64,000 bases of DNA from the NCBI GenBank assembly GCA_963971405.1, contig OZ020484.1, positions 26,102,001-26,166,000 of the forward strand, in the 5' to 3' direction. The position numbers were made by a program, and so were the translations under genes. Every line of letters begins with the position of its first letter. Within the stretch, counting starts at the first letter, position 1. The notes under the pieces are model-generated. The model was given only the letters and a program-made list of their open reading frames with translations, did not search any database and had not been told where the DNA came from. The stretch comes from Psococerastis gibbosa (lineage: Eukaryota > Arthropoda > Insecta > Psocodea > Psocidae). Shown here piece by piece: positions 1-11,968 of this stretch.

Positions 1-1094
1 AAATTTTTATAACCTTTGATATACAGTAGGTACAGTGCGTCCATTATAGGCTACAATCTTATTTTATCAGTTAGGTCTACTTGTCCACGTGGTATTGTTT
101 GATATATTAATTTTGGTTTTACGTTTACATCAGCGCACCGTAAATAAACTAAATAAACCTTTTGCTATATTGAATTATCGTAAGGTAGTCAAGTAATTTG
201 CAAAATGCACGTTTTGTCAGCTAACGCCATAACCTCTCGTAATTCAATAACCTCAGTCTCAGTCTAACGCTGAGTTGCTTGGGAAGGGAAAGAGAAATAC
301 ATCCTTATACCTATATACATGGGTTGTAAAATGTACGCGCAGAAGTAGATCTATGATTTTCGGCAGCGCGGGGCGCGGCCCTATCCCAAAGAAATAAAAG
401 AAATATTGCCACCCCCCCCCCCCCCCGGAAGCTGTGGTATTGTACTTCGTAAATACCGGCGGTAATGAAGGTGCGAAATAGGTTTTTTTTCTCTTAACTT
501 CATTTATTAAATTATCTTAAATTCATTTATTATAACCCCTTGCCCGCCCCCCCCCCCCACTCAGAATCCGTCACTGTGTAGGCATCTAATACGTTGCTCC
601 CTTCACGTGTTCGGTGAATTCACGTATTGTATTACTAATTACTTGGGGCGTTACACTTTTATAAAAAATAGGTCGTCATGGTATGTGGCTGCCATTGTTG
701 CTACTTACCATGTTGTAACACTCATTACTCAAAGCTCTCTATTGTTAAATTGAGCCTACTGATCAAGCATACGTAGAACTTAGTGGAAACTGTATACATT
801 ACAGTATATCATGTGACGCAACTTTAATCATACAACACCGGAGTTATCATACATAATTATTAGATTTATTTCTCTAACTTAGTTATTTGTGCCTATTGAT
901 CTCTAGAGTGTAGGTACTGAATGTGAAGTGTGAGGAGTCACTTATGTAGTCAGTACGTAGTCAGGACCAGACTCAGACCAGTGGCCGCTGGTGGGTTCCA
1001 TAACCGGTGGTGCACTTTACTTACTAAGTATTGTATTACTTATAAACATGCATCAAACGGGGTTGGAGTTTGATTATTTAAAAAAAAAACTTAC
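1..1094. other. Intron 4 of gene A (incomplete), no gene seen
   Basis: No coding exon matching the paralogous exon 5 could be found on the minus strand. The stretch is AT-rich and holds poly-C tracts near 411-426 and 549-559. Taken as intron running off the left edge. Confidence 0.6.
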
Positions 1095-1249
1095 CTAAAA
1101 TAAATGCTAATGGGTATACACCTGATGTTCCCAGTGCGTTTATGAATACAAATACTTGAAATGTGGTATAGTCTACGCTTACAGCCTGTGCTATTCCCGT
1201 AAGCGACATGAGAACTATACAGAATACGAAGATTATCTTCCTCCCATAT
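1095..1249 (-). CDS. Gene A exon 4 (TM3-TM4)
   Basis: 155 bp after acceptor CACAG. Begins YGRKIIFVFCIVLMSLTG and ends SGVYPLAFIL plus one base at donor G|GTAAGT. The next exon should begin like AxEVV or AMEIV, and none is seen down to position 1. Confidence 0.9.
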
Positions 1250-4200
1250 CTGTGAACAAATTACATATAAAATAGGATGTATTATAGCACCTCTTGTGTT
1301 AAAAATTACAAAATTTTATTTAGAAATACCTATTTTACACAGCTGGGCCAACTGAACGAAAGTAATTTCTAATTTCAACAATATTTTTATGTTTCAGATT
1401 TTCCAGTCTATTGAGCAATATTTGGTGCATCCCTTATTTTTCCTGGACCACCATTATACAATATACCCGAAGGTGAGTGAGATAAGTTTGAAATGCAGGG
1501 TTTCTAGGATATAGTTGTGTATTATTTTGTGGTCTCCCCTATTATGGTTTACTGGTAGTTGGTAACACACCTAATTTTTTAGTATTTAATTGACAGAGAA
1601 TGAGTGAATTTATCTTGCGTACATTCTCTTAAACTTTGATACATAAGGGATAACAAGCTACCGGAGGATCTGAAATCCATAGCTGCCACTAAGCCATTGC
1701 TAACTTTTTAAACTTTAAAGAAGTTCCTGATCGAAGCTTGCTACTACTCCCTCCCAGAGTTTCTGATTATTGACCTCTAACTAGCCTATTTGCATTATGT
1801 GACTTATTATTAATGTATTTATTGTGTATGGCAGTACTTACGTAGGTTAGTTTTGTAAATTCTTAAGTAAACCCTGGTAGTAACGAAACCGAGATTAGCA
1901 CAACTTGTTTCTACGAATATTATGGTGATTACATTTATTTAATCATATTTCATTGAATGTCTTAGATGACAATGTTGGTGGTGATTTTTTAAACTTGTGG
2001 ACTAATCTAGCCTATGTTTTTAGAATAACAAAATTATTATTTTATTTAAAGCTGTAGAGACCAATTGGTACATATACAGTATGTCTAAATATCTATTAAT
2101 TTTTAAAATGGAAACTATTTGTGATATAAATTAATTAGATCTATTGATTCATTCTTCAGTCTTCGTTTTTGATAATGTACTACTACTCTTATGATTCCTT
2201 GTTACTCATGCATTGCATGACGAATAGATTTTAAGTACAGTCATTTTACACTTATATACTCGTCTGTCATCTCCACGAAGAACAAGTTTATCCTTGAATA
2301 GGTATCTGCTGTCCTTGAAATACCCCTAACCAACAAAGATGTTTAATAAAATTGCCTCGTCACACACGCAAGCATCTTCATAGACCATTTGAGATCTGTA
2401 CCATCGAGACCAAAGTTCATTTATGTTCTTTATGTAGGTACTTGAGGCATGGCTTTTATTATGGACAACAAATTGTCATTTCAAACAAAACAGTGAAAAA
2501 AATGTTTACCTGTCCGCCAAGAATCCAAAAATAACGGTACCGAACAAAATACCGAGGAAATGAACGGTTCCTACCATTGACAGCTTCCACTGGTTTTCAA
2601 GGCATGTTATGTTCCACTAAAACAATTAAATCAAATTCAGTTGTGGCTGCCCCTGTACTTACTCCATATAATCTATAATAGTCGCGGTTCTAGGAATACT
2701 AGAAGAAAAAATATAATAAAAAATCATGTTGTTGTCTATGATTATGAATAGCGTAGAGACGCTAATTAGTCTTTCCATATATCACTATATTAATCACAGA
2801 TTAACTATGTCTATGCACTACCAACTATTTCGCGCAGGGCCTAACGAAAGGCTCCTATCGACTCCATTTCCTTAATAGCACCGTTTAGTCTGTTATACTT
2901 CAATAGTCCTTTCTGAAGTAACGAATTTCTCCCTACCTCCAGGGTCCTATGTTGAAGAGTGAAGTCGTTCCTTCCTCTGGTGTTTTACCCGTGATTGTCC
3001 GAGAATCGCTGTAGTTTTAGGTAACTTGGGCATCAGTCCTTTTTTGATCTTGTGTATAAACGTTAAGGCGTCGGTCCAGATCATATGATCCACTGATTGC
3101 CACCCGAGTTCTCTTAACATTTGGGAAATCGGGGTATCGTAAGTAGCTTTCAATATCACTCTCATTGCTTGATTTATTAAAATTTGTAAGTCCTTGATTC
3201 TTGAATCTTCATAATGGAATCTGGTACATATTGTACGTTTAGGTAAGTTAGACCCGCGAGTGATCAATTTATCAATAAATAACAATACCTAGTTTTTAAA
3301 ACTTTTTATTTCTAGGTTCGAATTTTTGCCAGTTAAACAAAACATCGAAGTGTCAATAATAATTCTTAAAGAATCTTTACAACAGTGTCGACTGTCGACA
3401 TAATATCTAATGAGAAAACAGACTGAAGTGTAAATAACGGAAGCGTTCTTAAGATTAGGTAACGAGGCAAGTTTCTGGAGTTTCTGAGATTACATAGGAA
3501 TGATTGTAAACATCATTGGAGATAAAACTGCAGAACGCAAACAAAACTCTTTAAGTACATGCAAAATAGGATTCTGTGGGCCTACTATGGCGATATTTTT
3601 TTTAATCGTAACCTGGGATTAAAAATGTATACAGGATAATTTTAGAATGGATTAGAAATATTCAAAATGGTTTTGTTTACTTTTTTTAACCCCAAGAATA
3701 AGTTAACACTAAGCGGCATAGTATACCGCAGGCCTGTTAATAGTAGCAAATCATTGGCCCATACGCTCCGTAAATTACAAATAATTTAATGTACGTGCCT
3801 ATTGTACAATACAGCTCTACCAGTTTTAACTGCAATTTAAAAAATGTAGCCTTGACCGGGACTTGAGCTTGGTTCACCCCGGTAGAAAGTAGAAAATCAT
3901 TCTACGACAGGACTGATAATTTTTAACCCATTGCGCTGTTAGGGACTTTGGTGTCAAGTTGTCTGGGACTGCCGGCCAGACTGACCGTTTTAATCAATTA
4001 ATGAATTGGCATTCCTTTTACTATTAATTGGGTCGAATGCTCTTTTTACATTAACATTTAAAACTATTGAGGTCCTGCATACACAGTATATGAAGAGTCC
4101 GCCATATTAATGTCACTTTCTCAGTTATAGCAAGTCGAAATCAGATCTGAATATTATATCTGTGAAAATATTGGCATTTATTGGCATGCATATTTTTGGA

Positions 4201-6080
4201 AACTCTATTTTTTTCCCGGGGTTTCTGAAATAAGTTACTTAGGAATGGTAGAGCGCAATCATTGAGCTCAATATAGCCTAATGATCATTTGTATTTACAA
4301 TTCGTCAAATAAGTAATATATATAATAACTTATAACTTTAGATATCCGATATTTCGAACACAAGTTTGGCGTTGCATATATTGTCCATTTCCGGCTGCAA
4401 ATGCGACTCCAAGGAATTGCAATAGTATAAAAATGTTAAATATCTCATCAGTATTCGACCTTCGTCAGAATAAGTCAGTTTTCAAGGATTTCCCTATTGT
4501 TGACTCACCTCGCCGACTATTGTCCGCTCGTTGTCTTCAAATACCCAGCGATCGCACCGGACTGACACGTTTCGAAAAAAGTCGCCCTCGCTGCAGGTAC
4601 CCAGGGATAAGTTTGCCCTGGGAAGGTACTTGGTACATTGAGTGGGAACGTATTCCCCGCTGTCGGAACTGCCTGGTATAGCGTTTTGTACCCATGGTTC
4701 TGCGTAAACTGCATCTTTTGGATCATCACAATCGTCAATATGACACCTGCAGCAGAAGGAGCAAGAAACATTTAACAATATTGATGATAATGGCTGTGTT
4801 AGACAAACATCTTGAGAAAGTTACTATTGTCGGAAATTGGCATTTTGATGCTTTTTCTTATTCTGAATATTCTTCACATAATGCTGTAAGAAACCACGTC
4901 AATACTTATAAACAAGCATTTAATGGGTGTGTTCCGCTCGTTGCACTTAGTTTTATGTCGCCATATATTCGAGCAAGTGGGACTTTAAACTTTAAGTCCA
5001 ATTTTTACTGCTGTAATTATGTAGCTATCTCGTATCTGTTCTTGGTTAAGTCGTGCTTCTACCTGTTACACTGCGCCAATAGTAAGCTTGTCACGGCTTG
5101 CCCATTATCGCTTGTAGCCGCTGTAGGTTGGCATCGAGGAGTTCTTACGGAAACAGTATAAATAATGTCTGTCATCTATGGGGTCGTTGGCATTGGACAA
5201 GGCCTAGGTTCATGAAAACGGCCTTCATCAGGACAAGTAGCTATATCATACAAGTACATATATAATATGTGCATGGCAAATGCTGTCTAGTCCTTTTCAT
5301 CTCGATATTATGTATTGTCATCGCCCCGACGTTGGTTTAAAAATTTCTCTACAAACCTCAATTTCCGGCAATATGCAATAGCCTATCGTTAGTTTTATCA
5401 ATTTCATCCTTCGTTACTTTCGCGTTTTATAAACAGTTGGGACATGTCATTTATTTCTACTAATGCATGCTTATTAACTAATTAGCTAATAAAATCCTAG
5501 TTAATAAGCATGAAATTCCCTCGTATAAATATTGTACTACATGATAATGGCATGTAACTGCAAGGATAATAGTCCAAAACTGGATGTACTACTTCACAAT
5601 TTTCACCCGTTTGCAATTGAGTGTCTTGTATTATTGATAACTTGTGCTTTCCCGTCTACTCGTTGCTTTCGAAAGTTAATGGCAGGTTTGAATCCCATAC
5701 TAACCAAATTTTCTACTTTACTTTTTCCGCGCCTTATCTAGCGGTGTAATACATATCTTAATGCTACCAAGCTTCAGATTGTATGTAAAACCAGCGGCCT
5801 CGGCAGCAACCGATAATCGGGGTTCGTGAGGTTATATGGGAGGCTGTTATTGGCACCCAAAGACTTTTTAGGGTAGACTATGGGAAGCAATCAAGGAGCG
5901 TAGGGCAGCTCAACGGTATCCCAGATTGACTTACCTATAATTGGGCACTCCTGCTGTAAAAACATAGGTCAAACTATTGCCGGCACTGAAGAAGAGAGGC
6001 AAGCACAGCAGTAGGTAGTTGATGATTTGAAATTTTCCAAACTCTCCGATTTCCTCCAGAGCATCGTCAAAGTCCAGCAT
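1095..6080 (-). CDS. Gene A: SLC22-family organic ion transporter, 5' part (exons 1-4)
   Basis: Partial gene; coding exons 5935-6080, 4509-4746, 2510-2616 and 1095-1249, joined in phase to give the first 215 residues. The rest lies beyond the left edge. Residues 1-49 hold the cytosolic start (IGEFGKFQ) and TM1. Residues 49-128 are the large extracellular loop, starting RCHIDDCDD, with glycosylation sequons NLS and NVS and spaced cysteines. Residues 129-164 hold TM2 and the loop motif ADRYGRK, and residues 165-215 hold TM3-TM4. This layout is that of SLC22 major-facilitator carriers, which move small organic cations, anions or zwitterions across the plasma membrane; the substrate is not readable. 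The ATG at 6080 has A at -3 and matches the start of gene B. Closest paralogue in the window is gene B, with equal exon lengths (146, 238 against 241, 107, 155). All splice sites are GT-AG. No stops or frameshifts are seen. Confidence 0.9.
2510..2616 (-). CDS. Gene A exon 3 (TM2)
   Basis: 107 bp after acceptor TTAG. Begins WNITCLENQWKLSMVG and ends GFLADR, with the Arg split across donor AG|GTAAAC. This is the start of the family loop motif D-R-x-G-R-K. Confidence 0.9.
2920..3285 (-). pseudogene. LINE reverse-transcriptase C-terminal fragment
   Basis: A 112-codon open stretch on the minus strand contains LQILINQAMRVILKA, then TPISQMLRELGWQSV, then LTFIHKIKKGL. This is the typical carboxy end of a non-LTR retrotransposon reverse transcriptase (pattern LQ-x-x-x-N-x-A-x-R, MLxELGWxSV). 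No catalytic core lies upstream, so it is a truncated remnant in intron 2 of gene A. Confidence 0.65.
3590..3710. repeat. Diverged relative of the CAG-flanked MITE
   Basis: AT-rich stretch resembling the interior of the element at 8819-8981 (shared words such as GATAATTTTA and AATGGAT). Ends are not clear. Lies in intron 2 of gene A. Confidence 0.3.
4509..4746 (-). CDS. Gene A exon 2 (extracellular loop 1)
   Basis: 238 bp after the acceptor TGCAG. Encodes the cysteine-rich loop from RCHIDDCDD to DNERTIVGE, and ends phase 0 at GAG|GTGAGT. Open reading frames in other frames here are shadows of this exon. Confidence 0.9.
5466..5512. repeat. Perfect 15-bp inverted repeat (hairpin)
   Basis: CATGCTTATTAACTA at 5466-5480 is the exact reverse complement of 5498-5512, with a 17-base AT-rich loop. 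It sits in intron 1 of gene A. No function is inferred. Confidence 0.6.
5935..6080 (-). CDS. Gene A exon 1 (start codon, TM1)
   Basis: 146 bp. Starts ATG at 6080 (MLDFDDALEEIGEFGKFQ) and ends after TM1 and the start of loop 1 (TAGVPNY). The donor is AG|GTAA at 5934, and the last codon (Arg) is split 2+1 with exon 2. Confidence 0.9.
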
Positions 6081-6408
6081 GTTCGGTCTAACTTGGTAGG
6101 TCTTTGTTTCGTAAAATCACTGATGATGAGTTGGCGAGTCCAGTGTTGTTCTTACGCTTTTGCAACGCATTCTTATTGGCTACTAGAATAAATAATAACC
6201 TGTCTTGTTAAGGGGGTTAAGGTACTTAAGGTTGTTAAGGTACTTAACCTTCATGGAGTAGAACTGGAAATATTGGGCTTTAATCTTTATCTTAACAAAT
6301 AAATAATACATTAATAATAAATTGCATTGCAAATTTTAAAACGTAAAATCTAAACTGTACTGCGGTCAAAATGCGTAAACCTTCTTCGATTCCTGCTATT
6401 AAACGTTA

Positions 6409-6604
6409 AATAAATAAAGACCTTTTTTGCTCTATTACTAAGCCAACTTAGCGGAGTTAGGGCTATAAAGCCCTCTCTTACACTCAACTAGGAAGGCCCG
6501 GGACCGCCTGCTTTACATTCCCTCCGAAGCATGGCCAGAAAATGTAGGAAGTGTAGGACTCGAACCAACATAGTCAGAGTTCGTACCACTACTCTACATG
6601 TCCT
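6409..6604 (-). mobile_element. tRNA-derived SINE, copy 1
   Basis: Reverse-orientation copy of the SINE described at 41110. It has an intact B box (GGTTCGAGTCC on the minus strand), the shared body (lines with CTAACTCCGC and TGGCTTAGTAATAG in sense) and an ATTT-type tail. It is flanked by direct repeats AACGTTA at 6402-6408 and 6605-6611, a probable target-site duplication. It lies about 330 bp upstream of the gene A start. Confidence 0.75.
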
Positions 6605-8818
6605 AACGTTATTGAAAATTATTTATTGTACAAATTCTAGACAAAAATTACTACTTCACAACTCAAGGTTTATGATCACTCTAAATATCGGTCTGTCATA
6701 AACTACAATTAAATACTAACAGCCTATACTTTCGTTAAATCCGCCGTCAATTTATGTCATCTCTAAGTCCGGCCCTGCATGAATTATTGTTTCACTTCAC
6801 CCACACTATCATTGTACAATAATAAACGGAAACAAGACCTTTCAGGTTCCATGCTGGACTCCAAATAAGTGGCTTATTCACAATATACGAGCGGAATAGT
6901 GTAGTAGTAGTACATAACAACATTTACTAAATACGAATTGTCCTGATTAATAATTAGTCCATTTTTAAATGCTCTTCTGTTCTTCCTCAATCCAAACCAA
7001 TTTTCAATATAATCATTGTAGGCTATTTCAATTTCATGTCGGTATGCGCCATACGGTAATTAAGGATTCTTCATGGTATTCTTAATCAGCATTCTGTCTG
7101 ACCAGCAATTGAAAGCCATGAAACACCATGTTTCTTCTATGTCAGACTCAGAAATTTCCGAAAATGCTTGTTTTGGAAAAAAATACAACGAGTATTTTCG
7201 GCGATTATCGTTATCTCGGCTTAGACCTTAAACTAGGCTACTTTTACTGAGTAATTGTCAAGTTTTTTGTCGTATTTTTATTTTATCAAATGGAAACCAT
7301 AACCGAAACTTTTAAAGACATTTACTTTCCGCATTGTAATGAGGAGTACTATTATTGTCTAGCCTACATTTTGCTTGTCCCGCAATTGACACAGTTGTTG
7401 TTGTTGATAGTAGCATGTAATGCTAATGAATGCCAATAATACTTCTGACTACTAAAAAGAGGGTCTTGAAAGATGTTCCATACATTGGGGTAGGGCACAT
7501 TGCACCAATCGTCAAGAACTTCGGGTCAATTCACAGTTAGATTAAGTCAACTGTATATATAAGTTGGTCGGAGTAACCTTAGTAACAATCCATGCCATCA
7601 GTGGCGTAACTTGAATTCGCAGGCCCTGGTAGGCCTACAGATAAGGCTTCTAGTGTACCATAGTAGTTACGGCTCTGATACCTTCACTGAATACAAATAA
7701 CCTGTGGCTAAAACTAACAAGAAGTAAACACCACTCACAATGAAATTGTCTAGAAAAAAACTGCTTTGTCCCCGGCTATGGGCAGAGCCACTAATAAGTA
7801 ACTGCTTCGATATTATTTATAATTTCAGTATAAAACAAAATAAACTTTTTGAATGTACTATACCTAATGCACAAATATCATGACGAAGTGTTCCCAAACA
7901 CGTTGCGCTGCCGGCACTATCAAGGGCACAAGTGGTTCTTAAGCTTACCACCACTCCTTTCACAGTGCACCAGTACACAACAATTAATCGACACACTGGG
8001 CATGTGTGAGCTATCACTGTGACGTGCTCAACTCTCAAGTCTCATTGGATATGAGTCCCAACCGCCAACACCAAGTATCAGTGGGAAACACGAATCTCAC
8101 TTCGGTTCCGTCCGTTAGTCCGCCGATTGAAACGGAAAGCGGCGGCCCTTGCCCTTCCATCTCGAGTCGGATCAGATTCCATTCGGTCAAGGCCGTAGCC
8201 AAAGGGTTCATAGGCCCCCCCCCCCCAATGTAATGGCTTGATTCTAGAAAGAATCGGGTTATGAGAGGAAAAATAAAAACCACTATGTAATATCCAATAA
8301 AATTTCTGAACCCCCCCCCCCAAAAAAAAAAAAAAAAATAATAATAATAATAATAATCCTGGCTACGGCCTTGATTCGGTTTTCGATTATTTTGGATTTC
8401 CTATTTATACGTTAGTATAAGGAAAGCTATGTGACGGTCAAAATTTTGGATTTCGAGATATAAGTGAATTTACACGGTCTGAGGTCCCAGGAACAAAAAC
8501 AAACAAAAAAATTTGTACGAAATATCTTATCTGTAAGTCTACCAACGGGCCCAGTAGGTTCACAAAAATCATATCTCGGGACAATTTTTTATTTTCGGCC
8601 CCTTCAATTTTGGAGGGTTTAGAAAAAAAAGCAGAAAACCTTTATTTCTCAAAAACTGCTACAATTATTCTTTTTAAGTTCACATACTGTATATTGTATC
8701 CGTTATTAATGCAAACAAACCCCCAACAGGCCGTTCGCCCCTGATTAGTTTTGTTCTGGGGCAAAAAAAGACTAAAAAATCTCTGTGAAACCTTTCTATC
8801 GATGCTTTCCAACTTCAG

Positions 8819-8981
8819 CAGCCTGATCGAGGCGATTATAATACCGGTATTTATTTAATCCTCTGGTAATAAAAATGTAAACAAGATAATTTTATAATGG
8901 ATATTCAAAATTTGTTTGTTTACAGTTATAATCCTATGGTATTTATTTAACCCTGGTATTAAAATCGCCCCGATCAGGCTG
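8819..8981. mobile_element. Small MITE, TIR CAGCCTGATCG, inserted in the dispersed repeat
   Basis: Termini are CAGCCTGATCGAGGCGATT and, at the other end, the reverse complement of CAGCCTGATCGGGGCGATT, about 27 bp with few mismatches. CAG lies on both sides (8816-8818, 8982-8984). The related copy at 59660 reads straight through a single CAG, so the boundaries and a 3-bp duplication are supported by an empty site. Confidence 0.75.
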
Positions 8982-8998
8982 CAGGTATGTCTTAGGTG

Positions 8999-9399
8999 TT
9001 AAGAGGACATGCTACGTAGAAGATGAGCACCCCAAAATTTGTTGTTTTTATGGACTTTTTATTTTTTATTTAATTAACAAAGCAAGTCATTAAAGATTTG
9101 GCTCATGGAAGTTGTAGAAGACTGCTTCATGCATCATATAATCGGGTATTTTTACTTTTCGGTTTTGTAGTTCTTCCACAAATCCCAGAATACGCATAAT
9201 TTTAGTCCGTTGTGGTATTTATGAAAGAACTAAAAACAAAAATTTAATATTTCCTATTAAATGATGCATGAAGCAGTCTTCTACAACTTCCATGAGCCAA
9301 ATTTTTAATGACTTGCTTTGTTAATTAAATAAAAAATAAAAAGTCAATAAAAACAACAAATTTTGGGGTGCTCATTTCCTACGTAGCATGTCCTCTTAA
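8999..9399. mobile_element. TTAA-flanked foldback element, copy 1
   Basis: Long inverted repeat with arms of roughly 180 bp around a 40-bp centre. Outer ends are TTAAGAGGACATGCTACG and its mirror. TTAA occurs at both ends (8999-9002, 9396-9399), while the equivalent place in the copy at 59690 has one TTAA and no insert. A TTAA target is typical of piggyBac-type transposition. There is no open frame, so it is non-autonomous. Confidence 0.8.
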
Positions 9400-9584
9400 A
9401 TAGAGTAACCAAACCGAACAGGTTGCAATCCCAAGCAAAGTTTCGGTTTTGAATAAAAAATCATTTTTTGAAGAGATTGAATTGAATTGAAATTTCATAC
9501 CCTGCCATTATTACTGTGTTATATTATATTGGTCTTGACTATGGGATCGTCCTATTGATTAATTCAGTGTTGTGAGGTAGGGAA

Positions 9585-10144
9585 AGTCGAGGCAACCGGA
9601 AAATAACCATTTTGTCCACCTGACGTCACTGGATAAATTCTAGATAGGTCAGACCAACACATTATCACACAGCAATAATGGCAGGACACGCAATGCATTT
9701 GAGCGCGAATTTTCTATCATTTGTTCAAAAAATAATTTTTTTGCACAAAACCAAATAGTTTTTTGGGAAAGCAACCTGTCCGGTTCCGTTACTCAATTTA
9801 ACACCTAAAACATGCCTGAAGGTAGAAATCATCGATGGAAAGGTTTCGCAGAAAAATTATTTTTTTAGTCATTTTTCATTAAAATTTAGTTATTTTTATT
9901 TTTTTACCCCCAGAAGCAAACTACCAAGGGGCAAGTGACCCCCCGCATTTTGTCAATATTAATAACGACTACAACATATATGAATTTAAAAGAAATCGTT
10001 GGCGCCGTTTTCGAGAAATAATTTTTTTAGACGTTTTTTTGGAGTTTTTTGAGAATAAACCCCCCAAATTGAGTTGGCCCAAAATAAAAATAAAATGGTC
10101 CCGAGGTGTGATTTTTGTAAACCTACATGCCAAATTTCATCAAA

Positions 10145-10181
<37 letters not shown>

Positions 10182-10310
10182 TTTCGTGAAAACCACTTTT
10201 TTTTGGGTTCCTGGGACCTCAAAACGTGAAAATCCGTTGAAATCTCGGAATCGAAAATTTCGACCATCACAAAGCTTTCCTTATACTACGTATAAATTGG
10301 AAAGCAATAA
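9585..10310 (+). repeat. GACA-family dispersed repeat, copy in plus orientation
   Basis: Contains a GACA run near 10144-10180, then the shared 3' block (GGTTCCTGGGACCTC and ACCATCACAAAGCTTTCC) ending in ATTGGAAAGCAATAA. Its open reading frames (for example a TDRQTDRQTD stretch) are just the repeat in translation and recur with the family. Confidence 0.75.
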
Positions 10311-10680
10311 AGTGACAAAAGCAGCCAGATTGCGCACAGAAGCGCTGAGAAGTCTAGGGTTATAGTCCACGCAAAATGAGAAAAGTATGGACATGGAATG
10401 TTTTGATCCTGTACAACACTGTAAAAATATTCTTTGCACAATTTTTGTTATGCCTTGCATCCAATGCAACAAGGTAACACAAAATGGTGCAAAGAATATT
10501 TTTATAGTTTTGTACAGGATCAGAACATTCCATGTCCACACTTTTCTCATTTTGCGTGGACTATACCTATAAACGTAATGCAATTTTCAACAGAAAATCC
10601 ACTCTCCTGAAAAATTCTACAACTTGGAGTTGGCCTTGTTTTTAAACAGCCTCCTCAATTATATACTCGTATATGTACTC
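10311..10680 (+). repeat. Dispersed repeat R2 interrupted by a MITE
   Basis: Flanks 10311-10360 and 10566-10680 match the continuous copy at 26750-26905 (shared words GTGACAAAAGCAGCCAGATT, CTCTCCTGAAAAATTCTAC). The interruption is the element at 10363-10563. Confidence 0.75.
10363..10563. mobile_element. TA-flanked foldback MITE
   Basis: About 200 bp with arms of about 95 bp; ends are TAGTCCACGCAAAATGAG and its mirror. TA occurs at 10361-10362 and 10564-10565. The matching copy at 26801 reads GGGTTAGCTATAAAC without the insert, which fixes the boundaries. TA targets are typical of Tc1/mariner-type movement. No coding capacity. Confidence 0.8.
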
Positions 10681-11793
10681 GTACATATACTGTATATATC
10701 CTATATTATAGGAAAGCATATATACGGGTTCTCTCGTACCGGTTCTTGTTTAAACACGACATTACACTTTGTAAACAAAACAACCCTCATGCGCATGTAG
10801 TTACAAACTAGTGACGAAAACAACAAAATACGAATAAATACACGTATTATAAATATACGATTAACTTACGGTAGGTAAGGTACGTTGGTTATTATGTTGA
10901 CTTCATTTTTAACTGATGATGCCTTTGCGGAGTTCGTTAGTATTTATGACAGAGTAACTTAGTGAGTTATTTGTTCGAATGCTAACAGTAGGTGGGACTT
11001 CCGTAGTTTCTCCTTAATTGTTGTAATTGTAGGAGGAAAGAATGTATTGAACTTACCTTTGAAACTAGGTAACATGCATACTCGTACTGAACCGAAAATG
11101 CCGTTGTCTTGTGAGCCCTGTCGTGGAGCCATGTTTATTTTTGGCAGCCACTGCGCGTGAGTCGAATGTTTATCGATTTGTTGACCACGTGTCGGTCGCC
11201 AGATAACATTTTGAATTGTAAAACGGCGCTTATTTTCTTGAAATCTGGACGTGATTGCAAAAACGTGAGATAACAATAGGTCTATGTAGCCTAATAATTC
11301 CAATATTGTAGTTTTCGGGCAGCATGTTCTTAAATGGACTCTAGGACATGGACTTGAGTTTGTACCAATAATCATTGAATGGCAGACGCTTAAATCATAA
11401 GGTAGTTATACAATATAATGATTTATAATTTCACAATGTAATCCTAGCCTTCGTTCCGTTAATACACATTTTTTGCAGCCTCTCTCAGCGCAAGTAATTG
11501 TTGCCAATGTCGTATCACTGACCCCCGAGGATATAATTATAGGCGAGGATTATGTCAAAGCAAGTATAATTCAGTAAAATAGGGGCAACCTCGGAATGAT
11601 TTGAAATATAGCGGATGACATTCGTATATGTATCATTTGATAAGAAATTTCAACTTTTATGTTTTATGTTATCTACCGAGTGAAAAAATACACATTATTT
11701 AAAAAAAGGGACGATTATAACCCATGACCTTGTGTAACTAATGATGCTCAGTCCCTATTTCTTAGAACTGTAGACTTTAAGTTAGAGATTGTC

Positions 11794-11824
11794 ATGATGA
11801 ACATTTCTGTGAAAAAAAAAACTG
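11794..11824 (+). other. MRPS6: Possible upstream exon of MRPS6
   Basis: A donor-like ACTG|GTGAGT ends this stretch at 11824, and the acceptor TTGCAG at 11963 lies just before the MRPS6 start. Joining them is in frame from ATG at 11794 and would add 12 residues (MMNISVKKKTDT) before MPSYEL. Known S6 proteins start near MPxYEL, so it may be only 5' untranslated. The exon's 5' limit is unknown. Confidence 0.4.
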
Positions 11825-11968
11825 GTGAGTTAACACCAATTCCGATGTTGACCCCTATTTTACCACTCATAACTATAGCCCTGAATAAAGCATTTGTTTA
11901 CAATCCATTTCTGTCTTCTATTCGATTGGGCGACTCTAGTCCATCACTCTCTTTTCATTGCAGATACA

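Larger units (their letters stand above)
8385..9480 (-). repeat. GACA-family dispersed repeat copy, interrupted by two foldback insertions
   Basis: Minus-strand copy of the repeat family that elsewhere carries runs of GACA (full copies at 57143-57893 and 59166-59982). Starts with the shared end TTTATACGTTAGTATAAGG and continues to the segment matching ACAGGTTGC near 9420. It is split by insertions at 8819-8981 and 8999-9399, which are absent from the otherwise matching copy near 59660-59710. Confidence 0.7.
6081..11793. other. Intergenic spacer between gene A and MRPS6, repeat-rich
   Basis: No gene recognised. It should hold the gene A promoter close to 6081, though no clear core motif was identified. 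It contains a SINE (6409-6604), the GACA-family repeat with nested foldbacks (8385-10310), a TA-flanked MITE and its host repeat (10311-10680), and poly-C and TAA microsatellites near 8218-8357. Open frames here lie in repeats. Confidence 0.6.

Noticed and set aside
4694..5161. 155-codon plus-strand open frame
   Set aside because: It overlaps gene A exon 2 on the other strand and has no family features.
10142..10182. GACA direct repeats as a CRISPR array
   Set aside because: Simple 4-bp microsatellite inside a dispersed eukaryotic repeat; no spacers.
10039..10365. Open frame with TDRQTDRQTD
   Set aside because: It is a translated GACA repeat and recurs in every copy of the dispersed family, in either strand.
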